A DNA stretch of 5,870 nucleotides from UBA1162 sp049513695. GTDB lineage: Bacteria > Chloroflexota > Dehalococcoidia > GIF9 > UBA5629. Positions 1 through 5,870 of this stretch are shown here, piece after piece (position 1 is the stretch's first letter; the number at the start of each line of letters is the position of its first letter). The notes below the pieces were generated by a model, which was not told the DNA's origin, made no database searches, and worked only from the letters and a program-made list of their open reading frames with translations. The position numbers and the translations under genes are program-made. The stretch is taken from the NCBI GenBank assembly GCA_049513695.1, contig JBEKVW010000109.1, positions 1-5,870 on the forward strand, read 5' to 3'.

Positions 1-1
1 A

Positions 2-1789
2 AGCAATCCGTCCGATCTTGGGGAAATATTTACGCCGCGCCATATAGTTAAGACAATGGTGAAGCTCTTGAACCCCGAAATAGGCGAAAAAATCTACGAT
101 CCGTATTGCGGCACAGGAGGAATGCTGATTGTGGCATTCAAGCATCTTATGAATACAATGCCACGCAATGCGCACAATATAGCCACGCTCCAACAAAGTA
201 CAATCTACGGGGCGGACCTAACAAAAACCGCCAGCATCGCAAAAATGAACATGATATTGGCTGGGGATGGACATAACAACATTGTCCGCGAGGATAGTTT
301 GGCACACCCGATTGATAATATATATAAAATCGTACTCACGAACATGCCATTCGCTCAGACCACAAGGTACGGCGATAAATATGCAATCCCTAGTAGAAAT
401 GGTGACATAATCTGCCCCCAGCATTGCTTCCGAGCGGTGAAACCTGGGGGAAGAATGGCGGTTATCGTGCCGGAGGGGTTTTTATCTAATACGAATCCAA
501 AGGCGTATCAGGACGTAAGGCAATACCTGCTTGAGAATGCGAATCTGAAGAGTATTATTTCTCTTCCAAGAGGAGCATTTGAGCCTTATAACCGGGCGAA
601 AGCCAACATTCTCTACTTCACGGATGTAAAACAATCCAAAACGAAGGGTCATTATTGGTACTTCGACGTTAGGAACGACGGCTACACACTTGACAAGAAG
701 CGCAAGCGAATCGAAGGCGGCAATGATCTTGAGCTAGTGTTATCAGAAAGCAATCTTGAGAATCAGGCGGAGGAATATCTTGCCTCTATCGGGGTCGTGC
801 GAATTGATGTAGACAGGGTTGTGCGAAACAATTATGCGCTTAATGCGGCCCACTATAGAGAACCCGCTGGCCTCAAGCCTAAATATACAACTATATCATT
901 TGGCGAACTATTCGAGCCCTCCGGGGTGGATAGAATTGGCGATGCCAAAGACGCTCCAGTTATGTCGATAACAATGCGGCTGGGTTTGATTGATCAGAGC
1001 GAGAAATTCCAAAAGAGAATTGCCAGCGCAGATATATCCAACTACAAGAAGGTTTTTAGAAATGAGCTGGTTGTGGGATTTCCAATAGATGAAGGGGTGC
1101 TAGGCTTTCAACTCAAATACCCATATGCGGCTGTTAGTCCGGCTTACACAATATGGAAACTAAAGCGTCATGACATTGACTTGAGATTTTTAGAAATGTT
1201 ACTTCGTTCACCACAGATGCGCTCGGTTTATCGGGTGAAGTTCCAAGGTGTTGTGGATCGCAGAAGGAGCATTGAACCGGATGTATTTCTCGGAATCCGA
1301 TTCCCAATTCCTCCTGTTGAAGTGCGAGAGGAGATTGTTAAGAGGCGGGACGCAATAGATGAAGCCATAAGAGATATAAGACTCTTGGAACAGGACATAG
1401 AGAACGGCATAAGCAGTCTCTGGGAAGGTGGCGGTGAGATCACCGATAGCAACATTCCCATGCGGTGCCCGGTAGGCTCACTAGCGACCAGCGGATTGAA
1501 GAAGCGTTTCCGCAAACTGTCAAAGAACTGGAAGGCAGATACGTGTCTGCTGTCTAATATAACCACAAAATCAATGCACCCGGCTTACCAGCAAATCATC
1601 GGGATGGGAGAGGCCGCAATCCCGCTTATACTTGAAGAATTGTACAATGGTGACTGTGCGGATTGGTTCTGGGCACTGACTGCCATAAGCAGTGAGAATC
1701 CCATTACGAGCGAACAAGCAGGTGATATAAAGAAAATGTCAGAGGCATGGATCGAATGGGGCAAACTCAAGGGTTACCTGAAAGATTAG
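2..1789 (+). CDS. N6-adenine DNA methyltransferase (HsdM type) fused to one HsdS-type recognition domain and an extra C-terminal domain; 5' partial
   Basis: Methylates adenine in DNA at a site chosen by its own recognition domain, as part of a type I or type IIG-like restriction-modification system. The frame is open from base 2, and the 18 residues before the ATG at 56 hold the conserved HsdM stretch LGEIFTPRHIV, so that ATG is internal and the true start lies outside the window. Counting from base 2 (595 residues): SAM-binding motif I DPYCGTGG at 33-40; catalytic motif IV NMPF at 114-117 in place of NPPF/Y; methylase core to about 265; a single HsdS-like target recognition domain at about 296-440, ending in FPIPPVEVREEIVKR and a helical stretch to about 468. 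A linker leads to a distinct domain at about 496-595 (MHPAYQQIIGMGEAAIPLIL, WFWALTAI, EAWIEWGKLKGYL) that I recall as a separate small protein encoded before DUF7689 genes. Any nuclease domain or R subunit would be upstream. Methylase call firm, TRD good, last domain from memory. Confidence 0.88.
   Translation, partial: SNPSDLGEIFTPRHIVKTMVKLLNPEIGEKIYDPYCGTGGMLIVAFKHLMNTMPRNAHNIATLQQSTIYGADLTKTASIAKMNMILAGDGHNNIVREDSLAHPIDNIYKIVLTNMPFAQTTRYGDKYAIPSRNGDIICPQHCFRAVKPGGRMAVIVPEGFLSNTNPKAYQDVRQYLLENANLKSIISLPRGAFEPYNRAKANILYFTDVKQSKTKGHYWYFDVRNDGYTLDKKRKRIEGGNDLELVLSESNLENQAEEYLASIGVVRIDVDRVVRNNYALNAAHYREPAGLKPKYTTISFGELFEPSGVDRIGDAKDAPVMSITMRLGLIDQSEKFQKRIASADISNYKKVFRNELVVGFPIDEGVLGFQLKYPYAAVSPAYTIWKLKRHDIDLRFLEMLLRSPQMRSVYRVKFQGVVDRRRSIEPDVFLGIRFPIPPVEVREEIVKRRDAIDEAIRDIRLLEQDIENGISSLWEGGGEITDSNIPMRCPVGSLATSGLKKRFRKLSKNWKADTCLLSNITTKSMHPAYQQIIGMGEAAIPLILEELYNGDCADWFWALTAISSENPITSEQAGDIKKMSEAWIEWGKLKGYLKD
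1741..1745 (+). promoter_or_regulatory. Ribosome binding site inside the methyltransferase gene that decides the next start
   Basis: AGAGG lies 1 base before the ATG at 1747 but 10 bases before the in-frame ATG at 1756. Only the second spacing is workable, so 1756 is preferred as the start of the downstream gene. The match is short, and translation may also depend on coupling to ribosomes finishing the methyltransferase at 1789. Confidence 0.4.
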
Positions 1790-2286
1790 ATTCGCAACAT
1801 GAGGCGGCATTACCAAACTTAATAAAGTCAGGATATCAAGTAACAAGTCCGCGTACGCCGCAATACAACTGTATTGCATATGCCGGTGCCGATACGACAA
1901 AAAAATGGGACTGCGGTGGACTTCCTCGGCCAGGTTATTATTGGCCGCCTGGTGCTACACGTGGTGCTAGCATAGAGGCGCTTGTCAGTGCTTTTCAATG
2001 CATAGGCTTTGAGTTCTGTAATAGTAACGATTGTGAAACTGGCTATGAAAGAGTAGCCTTGTACGTTGACAAGGAGGGCAAATGGACACACGCAGCTAGG
2101 CAACTGGCCGATGGAAACTGGTCGAGTAAACTGGGTGACTGCGAGGATATACGACACCCTACTCCAGAAGCACTAAGTAACGGTGTCTATGGGCGAGTAA
2201 TACACTATATGAGACGTACTCTTGGCGAAGGGGCGATGAATAAGAAAAAGTCTCAGAGTAATCAGAATAAAATGATGAAGAGGTGA
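1756..2286 (+). CDS. DUF7689-type conserved protein of unknown function
   Basis: No function is established that I know of. The 176-residue sequence (from ATG 1756; ATG 1747 would add three residues) shows the pattern I recall for DUF7689: SPRTPQYNCIAYAGAD at 31-46, YYWPPGAT at 61-68, a region around GFEFC at 84-88, then GYERVALYVD, THAARQLADGNWSSKLGD at 111-128, EDIRH at 130-134 and YGRVIHYMRR at 145-154. A Cys (39) at the head of a probable helix and a His (112) in a probable strand resemble the Cys-His layout of papain-like hydrolases; that is inference only. There is no signal peptide or membrane segment, so it is likely cytoplasmic. The Lys/Asn/Gln-rich tail (about 157-176) lies beyond the conserved part and may be a lineage-specific extension. 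The gene overlaps the methyltransferase gene by 34 bases in another frame, which implies co-expression. Codon use matches the methyltransferase gene, not the helicases downstream. Confidence 0.8.
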   Translation: MGQTQGLPERLDSQHEAALPNLIKSGYQVTSPRTPQYNCIAYAGADTTKKWDCGGLPRPGYYWPPGATRGASIEALVSAFQCIGFEFCNSNDCETGYERVALYVDKEGKWTHAARQLADGNWSSKLGDCEDIRHPTPEALSNGVYGRVIHYMRRTLGEGAMNKKKSQSNQNKMMKR

Positions 2287-2326
2287 CTAAACCTACTGTC
2301 AGGAATGTGCCATCACATACATCTTT

Positions 2327-2382
2327 AGAGTTTTGAAGGCGGCGGTTCTTATTAATACCAAAGCTTGCAAATCAAAAACTCT
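2327..2382 (+). repeat. Imperfect inverted repeat in the intergenic region
   Basis: AGAGTTTT at 2327-2334 is complementary to AAAACTCT at 2375-2382, with a loop of 40 bases. The arms are AT-rich, the loop is long and no T-run follows the right arm, so this is not a convincing intrinsic terminator. It is the only paired element I see after the DUF7689-type gene and could be chance. The rest of 2287-2400 holds no gene, tRNA or other recognisable signal. Confidence 0.25.
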
Positions 2383-2407
2383 GACCTTACGATTCCGATC
2401 TAGCCGA

Positions 2408-2434
2408 TAGTCAAGTGGATTTGTCAAGTATAAT
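2408..2434 (+). promoter_or_regulatory. Candidate sigma-70 type promoter for the small gene and helicase operon
   Basis: A perfect -10 hexamer TATAAT lies at 2429-2434 in an AT-rich stretch. The best -35 is TAGTCA at 2408-2413 (4 of 6 matches) with a short 15-base spacer; there is no extended -10 TG. It sits where a promoter is expected, after the last gene of the AT-rich unit and about 80 bases before the next well-supported ribosome binding site. The -10 is good and the -35 weak, which could mean activator dependence or that the site is fortuitous. Confidence 0.4.
2410..2429 (+). repeat. Tandem direct repeat GTCAAGT across the promoter
   Basis: GTCAAGT occurs at 2410-2416 and again at 2423-2429, a 13-base period. 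The two copies fill the space between the candidate -35 and -10, and the second copy ends on the first T of TATAAT. A repeat in this position could be an operator for a regulator that binds two direct sites. With only 7 bases per copy, chance remains a real possibility. Confidence 0.3.
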
Positions 2435-2507
2435 ATATTAATTATGAGGCAGCCGCATGAATATCCCCACCATAATCCCTGGCAATCTCTCCATCGTTTT
2501 CCTGTAT

Positions 2508-2514
2508 AAGGAGG
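2508..2514 (+). promoter_or_regulatory. Strong Shine-Dalgarno sequence AAGGAGG
   Basis: A full AAGGAGG match to the 16S anti-Shine-Dalgarno, 9 bases before a TTG codon at 2524. No ATG or GTG lies at a suitable distance, so it points to TTG as the start of the short frame that follows. It is the best ribosome binding site in the window; neither helicase gene has one as clear. Confidence 0.6.
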
Positions 2515-2523
2515 TTAACGCAT

Positions 2524-2661
2524 TTGAAATATATACCTGGCAAGACCACCTTGAAGCTTCAGCCCTCGGGCGCTGTGGTCACCAGCGGCCCAGACGGCAT
2601 ATCCTTCACCGGAGTGGACTCCAGTCAGGTTGAGATCATGTGGCAGGGAACCACGCAGTAA
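2524..2661 (+). CDS. Small protein of 45 residues, unknown function, TTG start
   Basis: I do not recognise this protein. The frame begins at TTG 2524, 9 bases after a perfect AAGGAGG, and ends with TAA at 2661, 4 bases before the ATG of the pcrA-like gene, the layout of translational coupling. The product starts MKYIPGKTTLKLQPSG, continues with GISFTGVD and ends VEIMWQGTTQ. It has alternating hydrophobic residues suggesting short beta strands, no Cys, no membrane segment and no signal peptide. Its codons (GGC, ACC, CAG, CTT) look like those of the helicases. It could be a true small protein co-expressed with the helicase, a leader peptide that drives helicase translation, or the remnant of a longer gene. 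The ribosome binding site and coupling favour real translation; no homology supports it. Confidence 0.5.
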   Translation: MKYIPGKTTLKLQPSGAVVTSGPDGISFTGVDSSQVEIMWQGTTQ

Positions 2662-2665
2662 GCTT

Positions 2666-4891
2666 ATGGATATACTGGGGGGGCTGAACCCGGCGCAGAA
2701 AGAGGCTGTGCAACATATCGAGGGGCCGATCCTGATCCTGGCCGGACCGGGCAGCGGCAAGACGCGTGTCATTACGCATCGCATAGCCTACCTTGTGAAG
2801 ACCACCGGGGTAAGCCCGCGCCGCATCATGGCCGTTACCTTCACCAATAAGGCCGCTCGTGAGATGAAAGAACGCCTGCAGAAGCTGCTGGGGAAGATTG
2901 CAGAGAACGTCACCGCAGGCACCTTTCACGCCATTTGCGCACGCATTTTGAGGCAGGACGGCAAGCCGGTCGGCCTCGAAACCAATTTCGTGATCTATGA
3001 CGAGGATGACCAGCAAAGCCTGGTCAAGCAGTGCCTTCAGGACCTGGACCTGGATCCACGGCAGTATAACCCGCAGAAGATCCGCAATGCCATCAGCTAC
3101 GCTAAAAGCCAGCACCTGACGCCCGCCCGGCTGGCCAGCCAGAACGCCGGGCACTGGGACGAGGTGATCTCACGCGTCTACGAGCGTTACCAGGAGCAAC
3201 TCGGGCAGAGCAACGCCGTCGATTTCGACGATCTTCTTATGAAAGTAGTGCAGCTGTTCGAGAAGCATCCCGAAGTACTTGAGAAATACCAGTCCCGCTA
3301 TCTGCATCTGCTGGTGGACGAGTTTCAGGACACCAACATCACCCAGTATAAGCTCATCCGCATGCTGGGTGGTAAGCACCGCAATGTCTGCGTGGTGGGC
3401 GATCCCGACCAGTCCATCTATTCCTGGCGTTTCGCCGATATACGCAATATCCTGAGCTTTGAGAAGGATTATCCCGACGCCAGGGTCATAGTACTGGAGC
3501 AAAACTACCGCTCCACTAAAAATATCCTGGAAGCCGCCTCGGGAATCATTTCCGCCAATAAAAAGCGCAAGCAGAAGAAGCTCTGGACAGCCAACACCGA
3601 AGGTACACCTATTTTTGTGGTCAAGGAATACGACGAGCAGAGCGAGGCGCAATTCGTGGTCAATGAGATATTGCGGCTTACGAGCAGCGACGGCATCAAG
3701 CCCGGCGACTGCGTGGTGATGTACCGCACCAATGCACAGTCACGCGCTGTGGAAGAAGCCTTCATGCGTTACGGCATCAAGTACAGGCTGGTGGGGGGCA
3801 CCCGTTTTTACCAGCGGCGCGAGATCAAGGACTTCATCGCTTATTTGAGGGTCATCCATAACCCCTTCGACAACATCAGCCTTACCCGCATTATCAAGGT
3901 CCCGGGCCGCGGCATTGGCCCCAAGACCCTCTCCGACCTGACCAATTGGGCACGGGACAATAACCTCTCGCTGTTCGCCGCCATGAAGGCCGTCAGCGAG
4001 GGCGGCGGGCCGGGTTTCGGCTCCCGCATAAGCGCCGCCGTTACCGGGTTCTACAAGATGCTCAATGACCTGATCGTCGAGAGCCAGCAATTAAGCATCG
4101 TCAACCTCATGGATGCGGTGCTGGAAAAATCCGGCTACCGCGATGCGATCAGGGAGGAAGACGACGGCGAGGAGCGCTGGGAGAACATCCTGGAACTGCG
4201 CACCGTCGCTATGGACTACGACGAATTACCACCTGGAGAGGGGCTCTCCCCGTTTCTGGAGCAGGTGAGCCTGGTAGCCGACGCTGACGAGATCGAAAAT
4301 AAGGAAGACACCACCACGCTTATAACGTTGCACCAGGCCAAAGGCCTGGAATTCCCGGTCGTTTTTATCGTGGGCATGGAGGAAGGACTGCTGCCGCACC
4401 GCAGGTCCATGGAAGAAGGCGGGGAAGAGTTGGAAGAGGAGCGGCGGCTCTGCTATGTAGGTATCACACGGGCGGAGAAACACGTCTACCTGCTGCATAC
4501 CGCCCGGCGAAACATCTACGGGGCCAGCTCGGAGAGCATTCCATCCAGATTTTTCGACGATCTACCCGGCCATCTGATTGAACGCAAGGGCTTAGCGGGC
4601 GTAGGGGAACACTTGGCCGGGCGGATCGAAAGCCGTGCCAGGCAAAGATACGATGATGACGGCGGTATTAATATCGCCGACCTGCTGGCCCAAAAGAGGC
4701 AGGCCCAGCAGCAGACAAAGGAGATGATCTCTTTGAATCCCGGCGACCGCGTCCATCACACTAAATTCGGCGAGGGCCAGGTGATCGGCATCAAGCCTAC
4801 TGGGCAGGATAAAGAGGTTATCGTAGCTTTCGAAGGCACCGGTGTGAAAAAGCTGTTGCTCAGCATGGCCCCGCTGGAAAAAATACCATAG
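2666..4891 (+). CDS. pcrA: PcrA/UvrD-type superfamily 1A DNA helicase
   Basis: ATP-driven 3'-5' DNA helicase that acts in nucleotide excision repair, rolling-circle replication and clearing of RecA or stalled polymerase, by family knowledge. The 741 residues match the usual PcrA length. All motifs are visible: Q motif LNPAQKEAV at 7-15; Walker A AGPGSGKT at 26-33; Ia VTFTNKAAREM at 57-67; Ib TFHAICARIL at 86-95; Walker B VDEFQDT at 217-223; III VVGDPDQSIYSWRFAD at 243-258; IV EQNYRST at 278-284; V LHQAKGLEF at 555-563; VI EERRLCYVGITRA at 591-603. Residue 256 is Phe where Gly is common (YSWRGAD). A Gln/Lys-rich linker leads to the Tudor-like tail PGDRVHHTKFGEGQVIGI at 692-709, typical of PcrA and absent from Rep. 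ATG 2666 is chosen over TTG 2630 because family alignment begins at MDILGGLNPAQ and the longer start overlaps the upstream frame. It has little ribosome binding site of its own, so coupling to the small gene is likely. Confidence 0.95.
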   Translation: MDILGGLNPAQKEAVQHIEGPILILAGPGSGKTRVITHRIAYLVKTTGVSPRRIMAVTFTNKAAREMKERLQKLLGKIAENVTAGTFHAICARILRQDGKPVGLETNFVIYDEDDQQSLVKQCLQDLDLDPRQYNPQKIRNAISYAKSQHLTPARLASQNAGHWDEVISRVYERYQEQLGQSNAVDFDDLLMKVVQLFEKHPEVLEKYQSRYLHLLVDEFQDTNITQYKLIRMLGGKHRNVCVVGDPDQSIYSWRFADIRNILSFEKDYPDARVIVLEQNYRSTKNILEAASGIISANKKRKQKKLWTANTEGTPIFVVKEYDEQSEAQFVVNEILRLTSSDGIKPGDCVVMYRTNAQSRAVEEAFMRYGIKYRLVGGTRFYQRREIKDFIAYLRVIHNPFDNISLTRIIKVPGRGIGPKTLSDLTNWARDNNLSLFAAMKAVSEGGGPGFGSRISAAVTGFYKMLNDLIVESQQLSIVNLMDAVLEKSGYRDAIREEDDGEERWENILELRTVAMDYDELPPGEGLSPFLEQVSLVADADEIENKEDTTTLITLHQAKGLEFPVVFIVGMEEGLLPHRRSMEEGGEELEEERRLCYVGITRAEKHVYLLHTARRNIYGASSESIPSRFFDDLPGHLIERKGLAGVGEHLAGRIESRARQRYDDDGGINIADLLAQKRQAQQQTKEMISLNPGDRVHHTKFGEGQVIGIKPTGQDKEVIVAFEGTGVKKLLLSMAPLEKIP

Positions 4892-4915
4892 TCTACTAAA
4901 TATAAGTTGACCGAT

Positions 4916-5870
4916 ATGGACCTTTTAGAGGGCCTCAACTCCGAGCAAATAGAAGCGGTAAAAACCCTGGAAGGACCCCTGCTGGTCCATGCCGGTCCGG
5001 GCAGCGGCAAGACACGCGTCATCGTCCACCGCATCGCCTACATGGTACTGGAGGCCAAAATCAAACCCCGCCACATACTGGCCGTGACTTTTTCCAGGAA
5101 AGCAGCAGGAGAAATGCAGAAACGGTTGGAAGAACTGCTCGGAGAAACGGCCTCTTTGCTTACCGTAAGCACTATTCATTCGGCCTGCCTGCGCATTTTG
5201 CGACGGGAGGGGATACCCGGCCTGGGAACGGCCTTCGAAGTCTACGATGAAGAGGAACAGAACAAGCTCATCAGACAATGCATGGAAAAGGCCGGGCTCA
5301 GTATCGAGGACAACGACCTGCGCAGGTTCAAGGGCATGATAAGCTACGCCAAGATAAATATGATCGGCCCCGACTCCGTTGTCCCCGGCTCTGCCGGCCG
5401 ATTCGACGATGCCTCTGCTGCCGTCTATCGCAGTTACCAGAGTGAGCTTAAGAGGCAGAGGGCGTTGGACTACGATGATATGCTCATCTCTACCCACAGG
5501 CTTCTCAAAGAGAATGAGCCTGTGCTAAAGAAATATCAGCAGCTTTACAGGTATATCCTGGTAGACGAGTTCCAGGATACCAGTAGCCTTCAGTATCAGA
5601 TCATCAGGCTGCTGGGGTCGGGGCACCGCAATGTCTGTGTGGTTGGCGATCCCGACCAGACCATCTACTCCTGGAGGCAGGCTGAGATACGCAATATCGA
5701 TCACTTTCGCAAAGATTTCCCCGGCACCCGGGTCATAGGCATGGATGAGAACTACCGGTCTACCCGGGCCATTGTAGACGCCGCCAACGCGCTGATCTCT
5801 CATAACAGCCGACGTAAGGAAAAACAGCTAACAACGTCCCGTGAAGAGGGAACCAAAGTGGCCGTAGTAA
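4916..5870 (+). CDS. Second PcrA/UvrD-like DNA helicase, 3' partial
   Basis: A paralogue of the preceding helicase, cut by the window end after 318 codons; only the N-terminal ATPase half (domains 1A and 1B) is seen. Motifs: Q motif LNSEQIEAV at 7-15; Walker A AGPGSGKT at 26-33; Ia VTFSRKAAGEM at 57-67; Ib TIHSACLRIL at 86-95; Walker B VDEFQDT at 216-222; III VVGDPDQTIYSWRQAE at 242-257; IV DENYRST at 277-283. By ungapped hand alignment 58 of the first 100 residues equal those of the upstream helicase. Catalytic residues are intact, so it should hydrolyse ATP. It differs in motif Ia (SRKAA for TNKAA), Ib (TIHS for TFHA) and after YSWR (QAE). The start ATG lies 24 bases after the first helicase's stop, with no terminator and no strong ribosome binding site, so they are probably one operon. 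Whether it keeps motifs V and VI and a Tudor-like tail cannot be seen. Confidence 0.93.
   Translation, partial: MDLLEGLNSEQIEAVKTLEGPLLVHAGPGSGKTRVIVHRIAYMVLEAKIKPRHILAVTFSRKAAGEMQKRLEELLGETASLLTVSTIHSACLRILRREGIPGLGTAFEVYDEEEQNKLIRQCMEKAGLSIEDNDLRRFKGMISYAKINMIGPDSVVPGSAGRFDDASAAVYRSYQSELKRQRALDYDDMLISTHRLLKENEPVLKKYQQLYRYILVDEFQDTSSLQYQIIRLLGSGHRNVCVVGDPDQTIYSWRQAEIRNIDHFRKDFPGTRVIGMDENYRSTRAIVDAANALISHNSRRKEKQLTTSREEGTKVAVV

Noticed and set aside
56..58. ATG as the start of the methyltransferase gene
   Set aside because: The frame is open upstream to base 2 and encodes LGEIFTPRHIVKT, part of the conserved HsdM core. The gene is cut by the window edge, and this Met is internal.
1460..1462. 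Internal ATG as a separate start for the C-terminal domain of the methyltransferase
   Set aside because: No ribosome binding site at a workable distance and no stop codon separates it from the recognition domain; fusion is the simpler reading, though internal initiation is not excluded.
2327..2382. Inverted repeat read as an intrinsic terminator
   Set aside because: The 8-base AT-rich stem with a 40-base loop and no following T-run does not fit a terminator.
2457..2633. Alternative 58-codon frame starting ATG 2457, with GAGG 7 bases upstream
   Set aside because: Its second half overlaps the better supported TTG frame and has the Arg/His-rich composition of an out-of-frame reading; it also runs only to 2633 without coupling to the helicase. 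Kept as a weaker alternative.
2630..2665. TTG at 2630 as the helicase start, adding 12 residues
   Set aside because: The extra residues (MRSCGREPRSKL) are not family-like and overlap the upstream frame; PcrA sequences begin near MDILGGLNPAQ at 2666.
2636..5803. Long minus-strand open frames opposite the two helicase genes
   Set aside because: They lie entirely antisense to two genes with complete conserved motifs, have no family resemblance, and arise readily opposite GC-rich coding sequence.
1..5870. CRISPR arrays, tRNA or rRNA genes, insertion sequences
   Set aside because: No regularly spaced repeats, cloverleaf-type segments, transposase motifs or terminal inverted repeats were found by reading both strands.

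Overview
The window has two unlike halves. The left part (about 1-2440) is lower in G+C, with many AT-rich codons. It carries the 3' end of a restriction-modification methyltransferase gene and an overlapping small gene of a conserved family of unknown function. The right part (about 2500-5870) is richer in G+C, with CTG, GGC, CGC and GCC codons prevailing. It carries a plausible 45-codon gene and two tandem UvrD/PcrA-type helicase genes. The organism is bacterial. The PcrA has the usual bacterial architecture, including a C-terminal Tudor-like tail. The helicase sequences remind me of Chloroflexota (Dehalococcoidia-like) proteins, but that is an impression and not a placement.

Layout, all on the + strand: (1) 2-1789, an N6-adenine methyltransferase (HsdM type) cut by the window start. 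It is fused to one HsdS-type target recognition domain and then to a roughly 100-residue domain that I recall mainly as a free-standing small protein. (2) 1756-2286, a 176-residue protein of what I recall as the DUF7689 family, whose start lies inside the methyltransferase gene. (3) 2287-2523, an AT-rich intergenic stretch with a candidate promoter (TATAAT at 2429-2434), a short tandem direct repeat and a weak inverted repeat. (4) 2524-2661, a 45-codon TTG-start reading frame behind a perfect AAGGAGG. (5) 2666-4891, pcrA-like helicase, complete at 741 residues. (6) 4916-5870, a second PcrA/UvrD-like helicase running off the right edge.

Items 3 to 6 look like one transcription unit (gaps of 4 and 24 bases, no terminator between genes) concerned with DNA repair or replication. 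Items 1 and 2 look like a defence or accessory unit placed just upstream. The most unusual point is that the C-terminal domain of the methyltransferase appears to be the usual genetic partner of the DUF7689-type protein that follows. A known small two-gene pair therefore seems to have been joined in frame to a DNA-recognising methyltransferase. No restriction subunit, mobile element, RNA gene or CRISPR array is visible in the window.
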